In this document: positions 8,553-18,732 of the stretch, one piece after another
How positions within the stretch are numbered: position 1 is the stretch's first letter
Layout: the number at the start of each line of letters is the position of its first letter
Assembly: GCF_021209385.1 (NCBI RefSeq)
Contig: NZ_JAJOIL010000009.1
Coordinates: forward strand, 1 to 64,000
Origin: Seleniivibrio sp.
Lineage (GTDB): Bacteria > Chrysiogenota > Deferribacteres > Deferribacterales > Geovibrionaceae
DNA: 64,000 nt
Direction: 5' to 3'
Program-made: the position numbers and the translations under genes
The notes under the pieces: generated by a model
Database searches by the model: none
The model's input: the letters and a program-made list of their open reading frames with translations, nothing else
Told to the model about the DNA's origin: nothing

Positions 8553-9443
8553 TCAATAAAGCCCCTGTAGTCTCAGATACTCGTCTTTAGTCTGCCATCC
8601 TTCAATAACTTTAACATATAATTCCAGATAAATCTTTACACCGAAGAAATTTGACAAAGAAATTCGTGCCGCTGTGCTTATCTCTTTAAGTTCACGACCG
8701 CCTTTGCCTATAACTATCCCCTTCTGGGATTCACGGTTAACGATTATTGAAGCTGCAATGTACATCAAATCATCGTTTCTGTCTTCAATTTTTTCTGTCT
8801 CAACAATTATTTGATATGGGATCTCATCTTTCAGTCTGCGGAAAACCTGTTCTCTGATAAATTCAGAAACAAGAAGCTTTTCCGGCTGTGTGGTGATTTC
8901 GTCGTCGATGAAGAGCGGGTCGCCTTCGGGAAGTTCCTCAATAGTAAGCTCTATGAGCTTGTCCACGTTTGTGCCTTTCAGCGCTGAAACGGGAAGTACA
9001 TGTTTAAACTCGAGCTTCGGAAAAAATTTATTAGCGATGTCATAGACCTGTTCGCGTTTAAAATTGTCAACCTTGTTGACCACCAGAAACTTGACCGCAT
9101 CCGTCTTTTCCAGAACTTTGATAAGACTCTCAAGCTCCGGCCCCATAAATTCGTCAGGCTGAATAAGCATATAGATAACCTGTGCGTTATCAAGGCTGTC
9201 CTTTGCCTGCTGAACCATCATCTTGTTTATGGAATCTTTCGCGTTGTGGTATCCCGGTGTGTCTATGTAGATGATTTGGGAATCCTCTTTTGTGAGGATT
9301 CCCTGTATGTTTGTTCTTGTCGTCTGCGGTTTCGCCGACGTAATGGCTATCTTTTCGCCAAGGATGGCGTTAAGCAGTGTTGATTTGCCCACGTTGGGGC
9401 GTCCTACTATTGCTACGAAACCTGTTTTATGCTGTTTGTTCAT
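8553..9443 (-). CDS. era: GTPase Era
   Basis: Essential GTPase that binds 16S rRNA during 30S subunit maturation. The 296-residue protein has G1 GRPNVGKS (14-21), the switch segment PQTTRTNIQG, G3 DTPGYH, G4 NKVD, and a C-terminal KH domain with IVIGKGGRELKEI. Full length. Its start overlaps the end of the CorC/HlyC gene by 17 bases, indicating coupling. Confidence 0.95.
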   Translation of the reverse strand: MNKQHKTGFVAIVGRPNVGKSTLLNAILGEKIAITSAKPQTTRTNIQGILTKEDSQIIYIDTPGYHNAKDSINKMMVQQAKDSLDNAQVIYMLIQPDEFMGPELESLIKVLEKTDAVKFLVVNKVDNFKREQVYDIANKFFPKLEFKHVLPVSALKGTNVDKLIELTIEELPEGDPLFIDDEITTQPEKLLVSEFIREQVFRRLKDEIPYQIIVETEKIEDRNDDLMYIAASIIVNRESQKGIVIGKGGRELKEISTAARISLSNFFGVKIYLELYVKVIEGWQTKDEYLRLQGLY

Positions 9444-10734
9444 ATTCGGCGGAGTTCTCCTCGTTATCTTCAGGCTCTCTGTGTAGCCTTGTTAACTCCA
9501 CCTTGTCAAGTCTTCTTTCGTTTTTGTTTAATATTTTAAACGAATAACCGTCGAATTCGTATACTTCGCCGACCTCCGGAATTTTTCCGGCAATGTCGAA
9601 AACAAGTCCGCCCAGTGTCTCGTATTCTTCCATATCGTGGGTTTTCTCAAGCTCGAATTTTTCACAGAAGTCGTCGATATCCATACGCACATCAACGATA
9701 TAGGTGTCATCAGATGTTTGCACAACCTCGTGCTCTTCCGTGTCATATTCGTCCCATATCTCGCCGACAATCTCTTCCAGAATGTCTTCAAGTGTGACAA
9801 TTCCCGCGACACCGCCGTATTCGTCAATGACCACCGCCATATGATTGCGGCTTTTCTGGAATTCGCCCATCATGGAATCTATCTTTTTGGTCTCCGGCAC
9901 AAAGAAAGGTTTTCTGATTACCTTTTTCAGGTCAAAGTTAACCCCATCTTCCTTAACGAATTTCAGAAGGTCTTTGACATAAAGGATACCGACAATCCTG
10001 TCAATGCTGTCTTCATATACCGGAATCCTCGAAAATTCGGATGCAAGTATCCTGTCCAGATACTCTTCCGCCGGAGCGTTTACGTCAACAGCGACCATAT
10101 CCGTTCTGGGCACCATGACTTCTTTTACATATATTTCGCTGATATCGAAGATGTTTTGAAGCATTTTTGTTTTGTTGTCTTCAAGCATCCCCTCTTTCCC
10201 GCTTTCGGTAATATAAAATTCAAGCTCATCCTCGGTTATCTTGTGCCTGGATTTCTCAACATTTCCGCCGGAGAGTATGATTATCCATCTCACCAGCTTG
10301 TTAAGCGCATAAGAAAGAGGATAGAACACAACAAACGGCACTTTCAGCGTTTTGATAATGAAAACGGCATGTTTTTCAGCATTATGTTTGGCGTAGGTTT
10401 TGGGTGTTATCTCACCGAAAATGAGAACCAGAAGGGTCATTATGCCGGTTACGAGGGCGATGTTTGAATTACCCGCAACTTTGGCGGTGAAATCAGTCGC
10501 CAGAACCGATGCCAGAATGTTGACAATGTTGTTTCCGATAAGGATGGTGTTAAGAACCTTGTTCGGGTGGTCAAGCCACAGTGTAAGCGGCTTATTTTTG
10601 GGGTTTTCGTCCATCATTCGGCGCACCCTCATCTCGCTGAGAGACGTCAGGGTAGTTTCGCTTCCTGAAAAGAATGAAGAAAGGACGATACAAAGCACAA
10701 TAGCAAGCAACTCAAATATTAACGAATCACTCAC
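9427..10734 (-). CDS. CNNM/HlyC/CorC family membrane protein with CBS pair
   Basis: A 435-residue protein with an N-terminal DUF21 membrane domain (SSFFSGSETTLTSLS near 20-34, then further helices to about 150), two CBS domains (about 200-330, including VMVPRTDM and AVVIDEYGGVAGIVTLEDILEEI-type sequence) and a C-terminal CorC_HlyC domain. The family is linked to magnesium/cobalt efflux; haemolysin naming is historical. The start is GTG with AAGGAG six bases upstream. It sits between ybeY and era, as in many genomes. Confidence 0.85.
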   Translation of the reverse strand: MSDSLIFELLAIVLCIVLSSFFSGSETTLTSLSEMRVRRMMDENPKNKPLTLWLDHPNKVLNTILIGNNIVNILASVLATDFTAKVAGNSNIALVTGIMTLLVLIFGEITPKTYAKHNAEKHAVFIIKTLKVPFVVFYPLSYALNKLVRWIIILSGGNVEKSRHKITEDELEFYITESGKEGMLEDNKTKMLQNIFDISEIYVKEVMVPRTDMVAVDVNAPAEEYLDRILASEFSRIPVYEDSIDRIVGILYVKDLLKFVKEDGVNFDLKKVIRKPFFVPETKKIDSMMGEFQKSRNHMAVVIDEYGGVAGIVTLEDILEEIVGEIWDEYDTEEHEVVQTSDDTYIVDVRMDIDDFCEKFELEKTHDMEEYETLGGLVFDIAGKIPEVGEVYEFDGYSFKILNKNERRLDKVELTRLHREPEDNEENSAEYEQTA

Positions 10735-10868
10735 TTATGGCTCCTTTGAAGCTATAACACGAACTGTCCGAGTCCATTGAAAGGTCTTTTACCTCATTAC
10801 TGATTAAAATTTCGACCGGAAAAAATCCTATGCCGATTAGCTCTAAATAACATAACGTCGAAACTTTA

Positions 10869-11324
10869 TCAAGCCACTTTCCCTGATTTGACAAGTTTCA
10901 GTAATATTTCCTCCTGAAGCGTGAACATCTCCTCCTCTTCATCCTGACCGAGTTCGTGGTCAAAACCCATGAGATGCAGAAGCCCGTGGATGAAAAGAAA
11001 GCTGATCTCGCGCTCAAGTGCGATGTCCGCCTCCTGCGCCTGTTTCTTCGCCGTTTCAAGCGAAATGACTATGTCGCCGAGCATACCGCCTTCGCCGTAG
11101 GGGTCGTCCGACATGGGGAACGACAGAACGTCTGTGGCATAGTCTTTTTCGCGGTATTCTTTGTTAAGCTCCTGAATCTGGGCGTCACTGCATATCAGAA
11201 GTGATATCTCGCACTCTTCAAACTCAACGTCAAGTTCTCCAAAAACGGCTTCTGCCGCCTGATTGAAAAGATCTTCCGCAAGCCCGCTCTCAACTTCGTC
11301 GGTTATAAGTATTTCAGCTTTCAA
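10869..11324 (-). CDS. ybeY: Endoribonuclease YbeY (rRNA maturation)
   Basis: Single-strand endoribonuclease needed for 16S 3'-end maturation and ribosome quality control. The 151-residue protein carries the zinc motif HGLLHLMGFDH with ligands His113, His117 and His123. The start is TTG: TTGA overlaps the phoH stop codon and GGAG lies seven bases upstream. The next downstream gene begins after 134 bases in which I see no further gene. Confidence 0.93.
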   Translation of the reverse strand: MKAEILITDEVESGLAEDLFNQAAEAVFGELDVEFEECEISLLICSDAQIQELNKEYREKDYATDVLSFPMSDDPYGEGGMLGDIVISLETAKKQAQEADIALEREISFLFIHGLLHLMGFDHELGQDEEEEMFTLQEEILLKLVKSGKVA

Positions 11325-12271
11325 TGTACGTCTCCGTGAAATTTATCGTATGCCTGAACTATCTTCTGTACAAGGGTATTGCGCACAACGTCCTTCTCTG
11401 TGAACTGTATAAATTTTATTCCGTTGATATCTTTCAATATCTTTCGTGCCTGTATCAGACCGCTGTTTCTGGACGTTGGCAGATCTATCTGGGTGATGTC
11501 CCCTGTGACAACCACTTTCGACTGAAAGCCCATCCGCGTCAGAAACATCTTCATCTGCTCTTCCGTAGTGTTCTGCGCCTCGTCAAGTATGATAAAAGCA
11601 TCGTTAAGCGTCCGCCCGCGCATAAATGCCAGCGGAGCCACCTCAATTATGCCGTCCTCTATGAGCGCGTTCACTCTGCCGTAGTCCATCATGCTGTACA
11701 TAGCGTCATAAAGCGGGCGCAGATAAGGGTTTATCTTGTCGTTTATGTCGCCTGGAAGGAATCCGAGGTTTTCGCCTGCCTCCACTGCGGGACGCGTCAG
11801 TATTATCTTACCGCATTTTTTACGCAGAAAATAATGAACACCCATTGCCATTGCAAGGTATGTCTTGCCGGTTCCTGCGGGACCTATGCCGAATACCATA
11901 TCGTTGTTGCGGATGGCATTGACATAATCTCTTTGTATTGCGGACTTAAGCGTAACTTTCTTAACACGTCCGGCAACTGGTATGCCGTCCTTCATGATGT
12001 CGTAGGCATCCTCTGTATTGTCGGCTATCATACGGATGATATCCGCTGCCTTGGATGTGTCCAGATCGTCTTCTGTGGCTATTTTTATCATCTCTTCCAG
12101 CACCTTGACAGCCATACGGACATCCTCCGCCTTGCCCTCGACAGTAAACTGACCGCCGAGAACACTTGTATTAACGGAAAATTCGGAATTTATCATCCTC
12201 AGGTGCGTATCCTTATGCCCGAGGATGGAAGGAACGAGAATCTTTGCAACTTCAACGGTCTTTTTTATCAT
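11321..12271 (-). CDS. phoH: PhoH family ATPase
   Basis: A 316-residue cytoplasmic P-loop ATPase with an N-terminal KH-like region (NSEFSVNTSVLGGQFTVEG) and Walker A GPAGTGKT (130-137), followed by FIILDEAQNTT (Walker B) and VVTGDITQIDLP. PhoH is thought to act in RNA metabolism and is commonly next to ybeY, as here. It starts inside the end of the tRNA nucleotidyltransferase gene (20-base overlap) and overlaps ybeY by 4 bases. Confidence 0.93.
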   Translation of the reverse strand: MIKKTVEVAKILVPSILGHKDTHLRMINSEFSVNTSVLGGQFTVEGKAEDVRMAVKVLEEMIKIATEDDLDTSKAADIIRMIADNTEDAYDIMKDGIPVAGRVKKVTLKSAIQRDYVNAIRNNDMVFGIGPAGTGKTYLAMAMGVHYFLRKKCGKIILTRPAVEAGENLGFLPGDINDKINPYLRPLYDAMYSMMDYGRVNALIEDGIIEVAPLAFMRGRTLNDAFIILDEAQNTTEEQMKMFLTRMGFQSKVVVTGDITQIDLPTSRNSGLIQARKILKDINGIKFIQFTEKDVVRNTLVQKIVQAYDKFHGDVH

Positions 12272-14894
12272 TTTTCACCATTTCCTGCACAAATCTGAGC
12301 TGGCTTTCCCTGTCGGTGCATTTTTTATCAATTTTCGCATCTCTGACAGCGGAAAGCAGGTGCGAATATTCGGTTTTCGGTTCAATCTTCATCTCAAGCA
12401 GGTCGTTTCCTGTTATGTCCGGCTTCGTATACCTGAAAACAGTGAAAAAATCTTTAACCTGCCGTTCGTAGTCTTCGCCCGCAAGCGCAGCAACCGCTAT
12501 GGCGCAGGGTGTTTCCAGCTTATCCATACACCGAGCAAACACAGAATCGGGCATCTTTTTGGAGCGCTTGAGCCACGCCACCGTGTCTTTCACCTGTTTG
12601 AAACACTCTCCGTGCTGCTGAGTTTTATGCTCGTCCAGACTGAAACGCTTCAACACCTCTTTAACCGCCTGTTTCTCCATATCGCTGAAAAGCACAGCCA
12701 TTCTGGACATATAGGCTTCCGGCTCCTCGTCGAACTGAAACCCGTACCAGTCAAGGATAGTATCAAGGTCATCGAACATCGCCTCTTTCCGTTCATCCAG
12801 CCGCAGAGTGCTGTGGAAAAACTTCAGCAGGTCATATTTGCGCATCATCCGAAGTGCCTTGCGGTAGCTCTTTTCGCTTAAAATATATTTCAGTTCAAGG
12901 AACATGCGCTGTCCCTGAACACGCTCGAACAGATCAAGGTTGACTGCATGGCGGAAAAGCCTGTCTGTGTGAGGACCTATCATGAAATCGAATCGTACAG
13001 CAAACCGCACGGCACGCAGAGCGCGCGACGGGTCGTCAACAAAGCTCAGCGAATGCAGAACGCGTATCTTTTTATCCTGTAAATCCCTCTGACCGCCGAA
13101 AAAGTCCAGCAAAACGCCGAATTCTTTTTTATTGAGTTTAACCGCCATGGCATTTATTGAAAAATCCCTGCGGAAAAGGTCGTTTTTGATGGAAGCATCC
13201 TCAACAGTGGGAGCCGACGCGGGAAATGTATAAAATTCCGTGCGGCTGGTGGCAAAATCCACCCGAAAACCGTCGGGAAAGATAACCACAGCCGTCTTGA
13301 ACTTCGCATGTACGGCAACTCTTGCACCCATTCTGTTCGCAAACTCTTTTGCGAAGTCAGGCGCACTCCCCTCCACAACTATATCTATGTCTTCATTGGT
13401 CTTTTTAAGCAGTATATCGCGGACGACACCGCCTACCAGATAGCATTTGAATCCAAGCTCATCAGCCATAGCGCCTATGTCTTTCAGGGTTGCAATTACT
13501 CTCTCCGGCAGAACGTTTTCCATCTGCCCCGCAACGCTTTTGCTTCTGCCGTTTTCCCCTTTCATCAGCCTTCCGTCGCTGAATCTGGGCATTTTAGCTA
13601 TCTCGTCATGGATAAGGCGCAGAAGATCGGTGCGGGTGATAACGCCGAGCAGTTTTCCTTCTTCTTCGACAATGACCATCTTGTTATTGCCGGCAAGCAT
13701 GGTCTCTTCAACCGTGTAATAAGGCATATTCTGAGGGATTTTCGTAAATTCCACCTGCATGATGGAGCTGACAGGCTCTTTGTTAAGCCCGTGTTTAAGC
13801 CCCTGCAAAATATCCCGTCTGGAAACTATGCCCACAGGCACGTTCCCCTGCACAACAGGCATATTGTTCAGGTTGTGCTTCATAAAGATATCTATCGCCG
13901 CATCGAAAGTCACATTCGCGGCAAGGGTCTTGACGGGTGAGGTCATTATGTCCCGTGCTTTTTTGACTGGCCTGACAGCCTCTCCAAGCATCATATCCAG
14001 CTTTGCAACACACTCGTGGAGCATCTGATCTTTAATAACAGCGCTGGCGGCAGTGTAATGCCCGCCGCCTCCGAACGAAGCGGCTATCTCCGATGCATCA
14101 ACGTCGTCTGTGCGGCTTCTGCCCACAAGAACTATCCTGTCTCCAGTGCGCACAAGAATGAAAAGAGCATCCAGCGACTCTATATCCATTATCTTATGTG
14201 CCAAATGAGAAACATCTTCTATATATTTGTCATTACTTGCATTTGAAATACCAACACGCACTGAGCCAATAGCTCTTATATGCATATTTGTCAGAAGCTC
14301 GTTCAGTATAAAAACATGGTCGCGGCTGAGTTCCCGCTTAACATATTCCCCCACCTCGTGCAGGTTCGCACCGAATGACAGGAGCCATGCCGCCGCTTCC
14401 ATATCCTTCACGGTAGTACTTGTGAAGGTCAGCATCCCAGTATCCTCATAGATACCCGTCATGATGAGCGTCGCCTCTTCCGGTGTAAGAGTTATTCCCT
14501 GCGCTCTCATCTTTTCAACTATGACGGCGGAGCAGGAACCTGTTTCCTCAACATACATCTCATCCCCCTCTATGTCCTGCCCGTGGGCGGGGTGATGGTC
14601 GTAAACGATAACCTTTTTGGCTTTAGCGATCAGCCCGTCCAGGGGTTCAAGCCTGTTCGCCAGCTTACAGTCGGTTATGACCAGCAGGTCAATGGATTCG
14701 ATGTTTTCTATGTCTTTCTCCCGCATATGAAATATGGGAAGCGGGGTTTCAAGGGTAGAAACGTATTCGTTCACGGCGGATTCGTATGAAGTTGCCGTAA
14801 CCACAGCATCAAGCCCGTAAAGCCTGTATGCAGCGTAAGCGCTGGCGATGGCGTCAAAATCCGGATTTTTATGTGTTATGGCTATTTTTTTCAT
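12252..14894 (-). CDS. DHH-CBS-tRNA nucleotidyltransferase fusion
   Basis: An 880-residue three-part protein. Residues 1-300 form a DHH/DHHA1 phosphoesterase with DFDA (12-15), YDHHP (98-102) and the GGGGHYTAA substrate loop. Residues about 315-430 are a CBS pair. From about 470 it is a class II nucleotidyltransferase of the CCA/poly(A) polymerase family (YLVGGVVRD, DIDIVVEG, RRDFSINAMA). This architecture occurs in several phyla where C- and A-adding activities are split. Whether it adds CCA or only A cannot be told from sequence alone. It overlaps xerD by 4 bases and phoH by 20. Confidence 0.88.
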   Translation of the reverse strand: MKKIAITHKNPDFDAIASAYAAYRLYGLDAVVTATSYESAVNEYVSTLETPLPIFHMREKDIENIESIDLLVITDCKLANRLEPLDGLIAKAKKVIVYDHHPAHGQDIEGDEMYVEETGSCSAVIVEKMRAQGITLTPEEATLIMTGIYEDTGMLTFTSTTVKDMEAAAWLLSFGANLHEVGEYVKRELSRDHVFILNELLTNMHIRAIGSVRVGISNASNDKYIEDVSHLAHKIMDIESLDALFILVRTGDRIVLVGRSRTDDVDASEIAASFGGGGHYTAASAVIKDQMLHECVAKLDMMLGEAVRPVKKARDIMTSPVKTLAANVTFDAAIDIFMKHNLNNMPVVQGNVPVGIVSRRDILQGLKHGLNKEPVSSIMQVEFTKIPQNMPYYTVEETMLAGNNKMVIVEEEGKLLGVITRTDLLRLIHDEIAKMPRFSDGRLMKGENGRSKSVAGQMENVLPERVIATLKDIGAMADELGFKCYLVGGVVRDILLKKTNEDIDIVVEGSAPDFAKEFANRMGARVAVHAKFKTAVVIFPDGFRVDFATSRTEFYTFPASAPTVEDASIKNDLFRRDFSINAMAVKLNKKEFGVLLDFFGGQRDLQDKKIRVLHSLSFVDDPSRALRAVRFAVRFDFMIGPHTDRLFRHAVNLDLFERVQGQRMFLELKYILSEKSYRKALRMMRKYDLLKFFHSTLRLDERKEAMFDDLDTILDWYGFQFDEEPEAYMSRMAVLFSDMEKQAVKEVLKRFSLDEHKTQQHGECFKQVKDTVAWLKRSKKMPDSVFARCMDKLETPCAIAVAALAGEDYERQVKDFFTVFRYTKPDITGNDLLEMKIEPKTEYSHLLSAVRDAKIDKKCTDRESQLRFVQEMVKNDKKDR

Positions 14895-15778
14895 TTTTTG
14901 AATCTCGGGTGGCAGTTGAGCAGTACGTTTCTGGACGCATCGTCCGTTACATGGGTGTAACGCTGCGTGGTGGAAAGGTCTGAGTGACCAAGAAAAATCT
15001 GTATCGTGCGCAGATCCGCACCGTTCGTCAGCAGATGTGTCGCGAACGAATGGCGCAGTGTGTGCGGTGATATGTTTTTATTTATTCCGGCTTTCCCGGC
15101 ATATTTCTTAACAAGCATAAATACAAGCTCCCTATCAAGCTGTTTACCGTTTTTGCTGAGAAAAAGCCAGCCCTCATCCCTGTCTTTCACAAAATAATCT
15201 TTACGGAAACCGAGATATGCCCGCATTTTCTCCGCAAGAGAGCTGTACATCGGAACGAAACGCTGTTTACCGCCCTTCCCTGTTACACGCATTATCTCGC
15301 GGTTCATGTCGAGTTCCGCAACCTTGAGTCCTGTCAGCTCGCTTATACGCATCCCTGTAGAATAAAGCATTTCAAAGATCATTCTGTCGCGGAAACCGAA
15401 TTTTGAAGAAACGTCAGGCGCTTCTATGAGACTTTCAACTTCGTCAAAATTCAAGAACACAGGCAGTTTTTCCCATTTGGATGGTTTTGAGATAAACCCG
15501 CACGGGTTTGTTTTTATTATCCGTTCCTGAATAAGAAAGTCATAGAACGCAGAAATGCCGGATATTCTGCGCAGAACTGTTTCAATGCTGTAACCGCCTT
15601 TACGCATCCCTGTCATAAAGGCGACTATCTCCTGAGCGGAACATTCAGCCAGATTTTTCTGAACGGACGAAGCATATATGGAGATGTCTGATTCATATGC
15701 GGCAACAGTGTTGTCGGAAAGTCCCTGTTCGTGCTTCATCCATGCTTTGAAATTAAAGATAAGTTTTCCGTTGTCCAA
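14891..15778 (-). CDS. xerD: Site-specific tyrosine recombinase XerC/XerD-type
   Basis: A 295-residue recombinase of the type that resolves chromosome dimers at dif. It has the N-terminal SAM-like DNA-binding domain (to about 95) and the catalytic set Arg144 (TGMRISEL), His239/Arg242 (HTLRHSFATHLL), His265 and the nucleophile Tyr274. A TTG start at 15778 with AGGGAT upstream is needed to give the normal N-terminus; the next ATG would remove conserved residues. XerC versus XerD cannot be decided firmly. It heads the xerD-cca-phoH-ybeY cluster. Confidence 0.88.
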   Translation of the reverse strand: MDNGKLIFNFKAWMKHEQGLSDNTVAAYESDISIYASSVQKNLAECSAQEIVAFMTGMRKGGYSIETVLRRISGISAFYDFLIQERIIKTNPCGFISKPSKWEKLPVFLNFDEVESLIEAPDVSSKFGFRDRMIFEMLYSTGMRISELTGLKVAELDMNREIMRVTGKGGKQRFVPMYSSLAEKMRAYLGFRKDYFVKDRDEGWLFLSKNGKQLDRELVFMLVKKYAGKAGINKNISPHTLRHSFATHLLTNGADLRTIQIFLGHSDLSTTQRYTHVTDDASRNVLLNCHPRFKK

Positions 15779-15813
15779 AATATCCCTTTTTGTGCTAACA
15801 TTAAGCTTACATA

Positions 15814-15842
15814 TATATACACCTTAGTAGTGTGGATTTCAA
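15814..15842 (-). promoter_or_regulatory. Predicted sigma-70 promoter for xerD
   Basis: On the minus strand TTGAAA (-35, 15837-15842), a 17-base spacer and TATATA (-10, 15814-15819) lie about 36 bases upstream of the TTG start of xerD. Confidence 0.5.
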
Positions 15843-16223
15843 TTTTTTAAGACCGCGCATATAAATTTTCAAAAACGCTTGTTAAATTTTGATTACATTT
15901 CAAAACAAACTTCAATACAGACATCATAAAAACTTATAGCATGTATTTGCATTATGATTATAGTATTGAAAACATATTAAATTTTCATCCTATAAATTAA
16001 ATCAAATATCAGGATAACTGCCAATAAAGGCTTTGTTTAAAGCTTTAAAGTAATCAATAAATTCTATAACAAACACATATTTTATTTTCATACTATTTTC
16101 TATTTCAATAACAGAGGGCTGATATAGGAAATATTAATTGATTTTTTCAATTTAAATATAACTGATTTTTGGTTAAATATCATTTAACTTTTTCATGAAA
16201 AAAGTTGACCGCCCTATTTTGAG

Positions 16224-16252
16224 TTGACTTATAGTTTAACATGCCGTATTCT
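16224..16252 (+). promoter_or_regulatory. Predicted sigma-70 promoter for maeB
   Basis: TTGACT (16224-16229), a 17-base spacer and TATTCT (16247-16252) lie 30 bases upstream of the maeB start. A second TTGACC at 16205-16210 overlaps it and could feed an alternative promoter. GGAGG lies at 16272-16276 before the ATG. Confidence 0.55.
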
Positions 16253-16282
16253 CAAAAAGAATAATAGTATGGAGGACTGTAT

Positions 16283-18567
16283 ATGAAGAACAGAAAAGCT
16301 ATTACAAAAGAAGAAGTCCTTGATTATCATAAGTTTCCTAGATGCGGAAAAATTGAGGTAGTGCCCACTAAGCCTTGTTATACTCAAAGAGACCTTTCAC
16401 TGGCGTATACTCCCGGGGTTGCTCAGCCCTGTCTTGAAATAGAAGCAAATCCTGAACTGGTCTATGATTACACATCAAAAGGTAACCTTGTGGCAGTTGT
16501 TTCAAACGGTACTGCAGTTCTGGGGCTCGGCGACATAGGCGCGGCTGCCGGAAAACCTGTTATGGAGGGAAAAGGCGTTCTCTTCAAAAGGTTTGCAGAC
16601 GTTGACGTTTTCGACATAGAACTTAATACAAAAAACCCCGACGACGTTATCAAGGCTTGTGAACTGATGGAGCCGACATTCGGCGGGATCAACCTTGAGG
16701 ACATCAAGGCTCCCGACTGTTTTATATTGAGGAGACGCTGAAAGAGCGCCTCAATATCCCTGTTTTCCATGACGACCAGCACGGAACGGCGATCATCGCA
16801 GTTGCCGCACTCATAAACGCACTTGATCTCGTCGGCAAAAAGATTGAAACAGTAAAAATAGTCGTCAACGGCGCAGGTGCTGCCGGCATAGCCATCGGCA
16901 AACTGATGGTACTTGTCGGTGCAACACGCGAAAACATAACCATGTGCGACACCAAAGGCATTATATATAATGGACGTACCGAAGGTATGAACAAATATAA
17001 AGAGGAGTTCGCTGTCAACACTGACAAAAGAACCCTCGAAGACGCCATGAACGGTGCTGACGTTTTCCTCGGTCTTTCACAGAAAGGCGCAGTTTCACCC
17101 AACATGGTGAAAAATATGGCTCGCAACCCCATCATCATGGCTATGGCAAACCCCGATCCCGAGATAACCCCTGAGGAAGTTGCAGAGATACGCGGAGACG
17201 CTATAATGGCGACAGGGCGTTCAGATTACCCTAATCAGGTTAACAACGTTCTCGGATTCCCCTTCATATTCAGAGGCGCACTCGACGTCAGAGCCAAAGC
17301 TATCAATGAAGAAATGAAAATGGCTGCCGTAAATGCCCTCGCCCAGCTTGCAAGACAGGAAGTACCTGAATCCGTATGCAAGGCTTACGGTGTGGACAGA
17401 ATTGAATTCGGTCCCGAATACATAATACCGAAACCATTTGACCCCAGAGTTCTGACATGGGTTGCCCCTGCCGTTGCAAAAGCCGCAATCGACTCCGGCG
17501 TAGCACAGAAAGAGATCCCGAACTTTGAAAAATATAAAGACTATCTGGAATCAAGACTCTCATTCGCAAAAGAGTTTACCAGACAGATTATAAGCGTCGC
17601 CAGACAGAAGCCAAAAAGACTCGTTCTGCCCGAAGGCGAACACGAAAAAGTTCTCCGCGCCGCACAGAAGATGGTGGAGGAAGGCATCGCGAAACCTATC
17701 CTTCTCGGCGAAGAGGCGCACATACTCGAACTTGCAGAGAGACACAATATTGACCTTACAGACTGTGAGATCATAAATCCGTCTCTTGCACCCAATCTGG
17801 ACAAGTATACAAAGCTTCTGCATAACATGCGCCAGAGAAAAGGACTTACTCTCGACGAAGCACACAGACTTCTGGTGCGTATAAGCGATTACTACGCTGC
17901 GATGATGGTATATTGCGGCGATGCGGACTGTCTGCTGAACGGATATTCACGCAACTACCCCGACGCCATCAAGCCTCTGCTTGAGATAATGCCCATGCAG
18001 GAAGGCTATACAAGCCCGTCAGGTGCATATTTCATGGTGTTCAGAGACCGTGTCGTTCTTTGTGCCGACACAACAGTGAACATAGACCCAGATGCAGACG
18101 TTCTTGCACAGATAGCCATGCAGTCTGCCGACACATGTGCCAAATTTGAGATTGAACCCAAAGTTGCAATGATATCATTCACAAACTTCGGTTCTGTGAA
18201 GATGCCCAGAACAACAAAAATTGTCGAAGCAATCAAAAAGGTTAAAGACAAATACCCCAAACTCATCATAGATGGCGACATGCAGGCAGACACTGCACTT
18301 TACAGACCTATCGCGGAAGAGGCGTTCCCCTTCTCCGATATCAAAGGCGATGCATCAGTGCTTGTTTTCCCCAACCTTGAGGCAGGCAACAGCGCATACA
18401 AACTCCTCTGGAGACTTGGCGGGGGTATCGCCATCGGACCGATACTGCAAGGTTTCCAAAGTTCCGTACATGTCCTGCAAAGGGGCAGCGGAGTGAACGA
18501 AATCGTCAACCTCGGCGCTATCGCAGTTGTTGACGCCATCGAAAAAGGAAAACAAAAGCATAAATAA
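16283..18567 (+). pseudogene. maeB: NADP-type malic enzyme with PTA-like domain, frameshifted
   Basis: Oxidative decarboxylation of malate to pyruvate. The first frame (16283-16741) encodes the malic N-terminal domain ([32 protein letters not shown]) and then runs into a stop. The sequence continues in the +1 frame with the expected residues ([21 protein letters not shown]-type), through the NAD(P) loop GAGAAGIA, to a C-terminal phosphotransacetylase-like domain. Restoring one base at the T run 16720-16723 gives about 761 residues, the usual MaeB length. The break is therefore one missing base, either a real mutation or a sequence error. It is monocistronic and ends before a strong terminator. 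Confidence 0.88.
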
Positions 18568-18640
18568 TATCCTCTTATTAAAGAGGAACCAGCGTTTGCA
18601 ACACCATTATCCGGCTTAATGCCGTACCTCTCTTATCGTA

Positions 18641-18669
18641 TGGGGCGGATTTTTCCGCCCCGTTTTTTT
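18641..18669 (+). terminator. Rho-independent terminator of maeB
   Basis: Stem GGGGCGGA (18642-18649) pairs with TCCGCCCC (18654-18661), followed by G and seven T. Confidence 0.85.
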
Positions 18670-18732
18670 CCCTTGCCGTCTTCTGCCGAACTCTATATTC
18701 TGATTTTTAAATTATCGAATTCAGGGAAACAG

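Larger units (their letters stand above)
15779..16282. other. AT-rich 504-base divergent intergenic region
   Basis: This gap separates the minus-strand xerD cluster from plus-strand maeB. It is much more AT-rich than the genes, and I see no coding potential or repeat in its middle. It holds outward-facing promoters at each end (listed separately). Confidence 0.6.

Noticed and set aside
9637-10467. Long open frame antisense to the CorC/HlyC gene
   Set aside because: No ribosome site or recognisable domain, and the opposite strand encodes a clear conserved protein. The same holds for the long antisense frame at 30336-31544 over the tolC-type gene.
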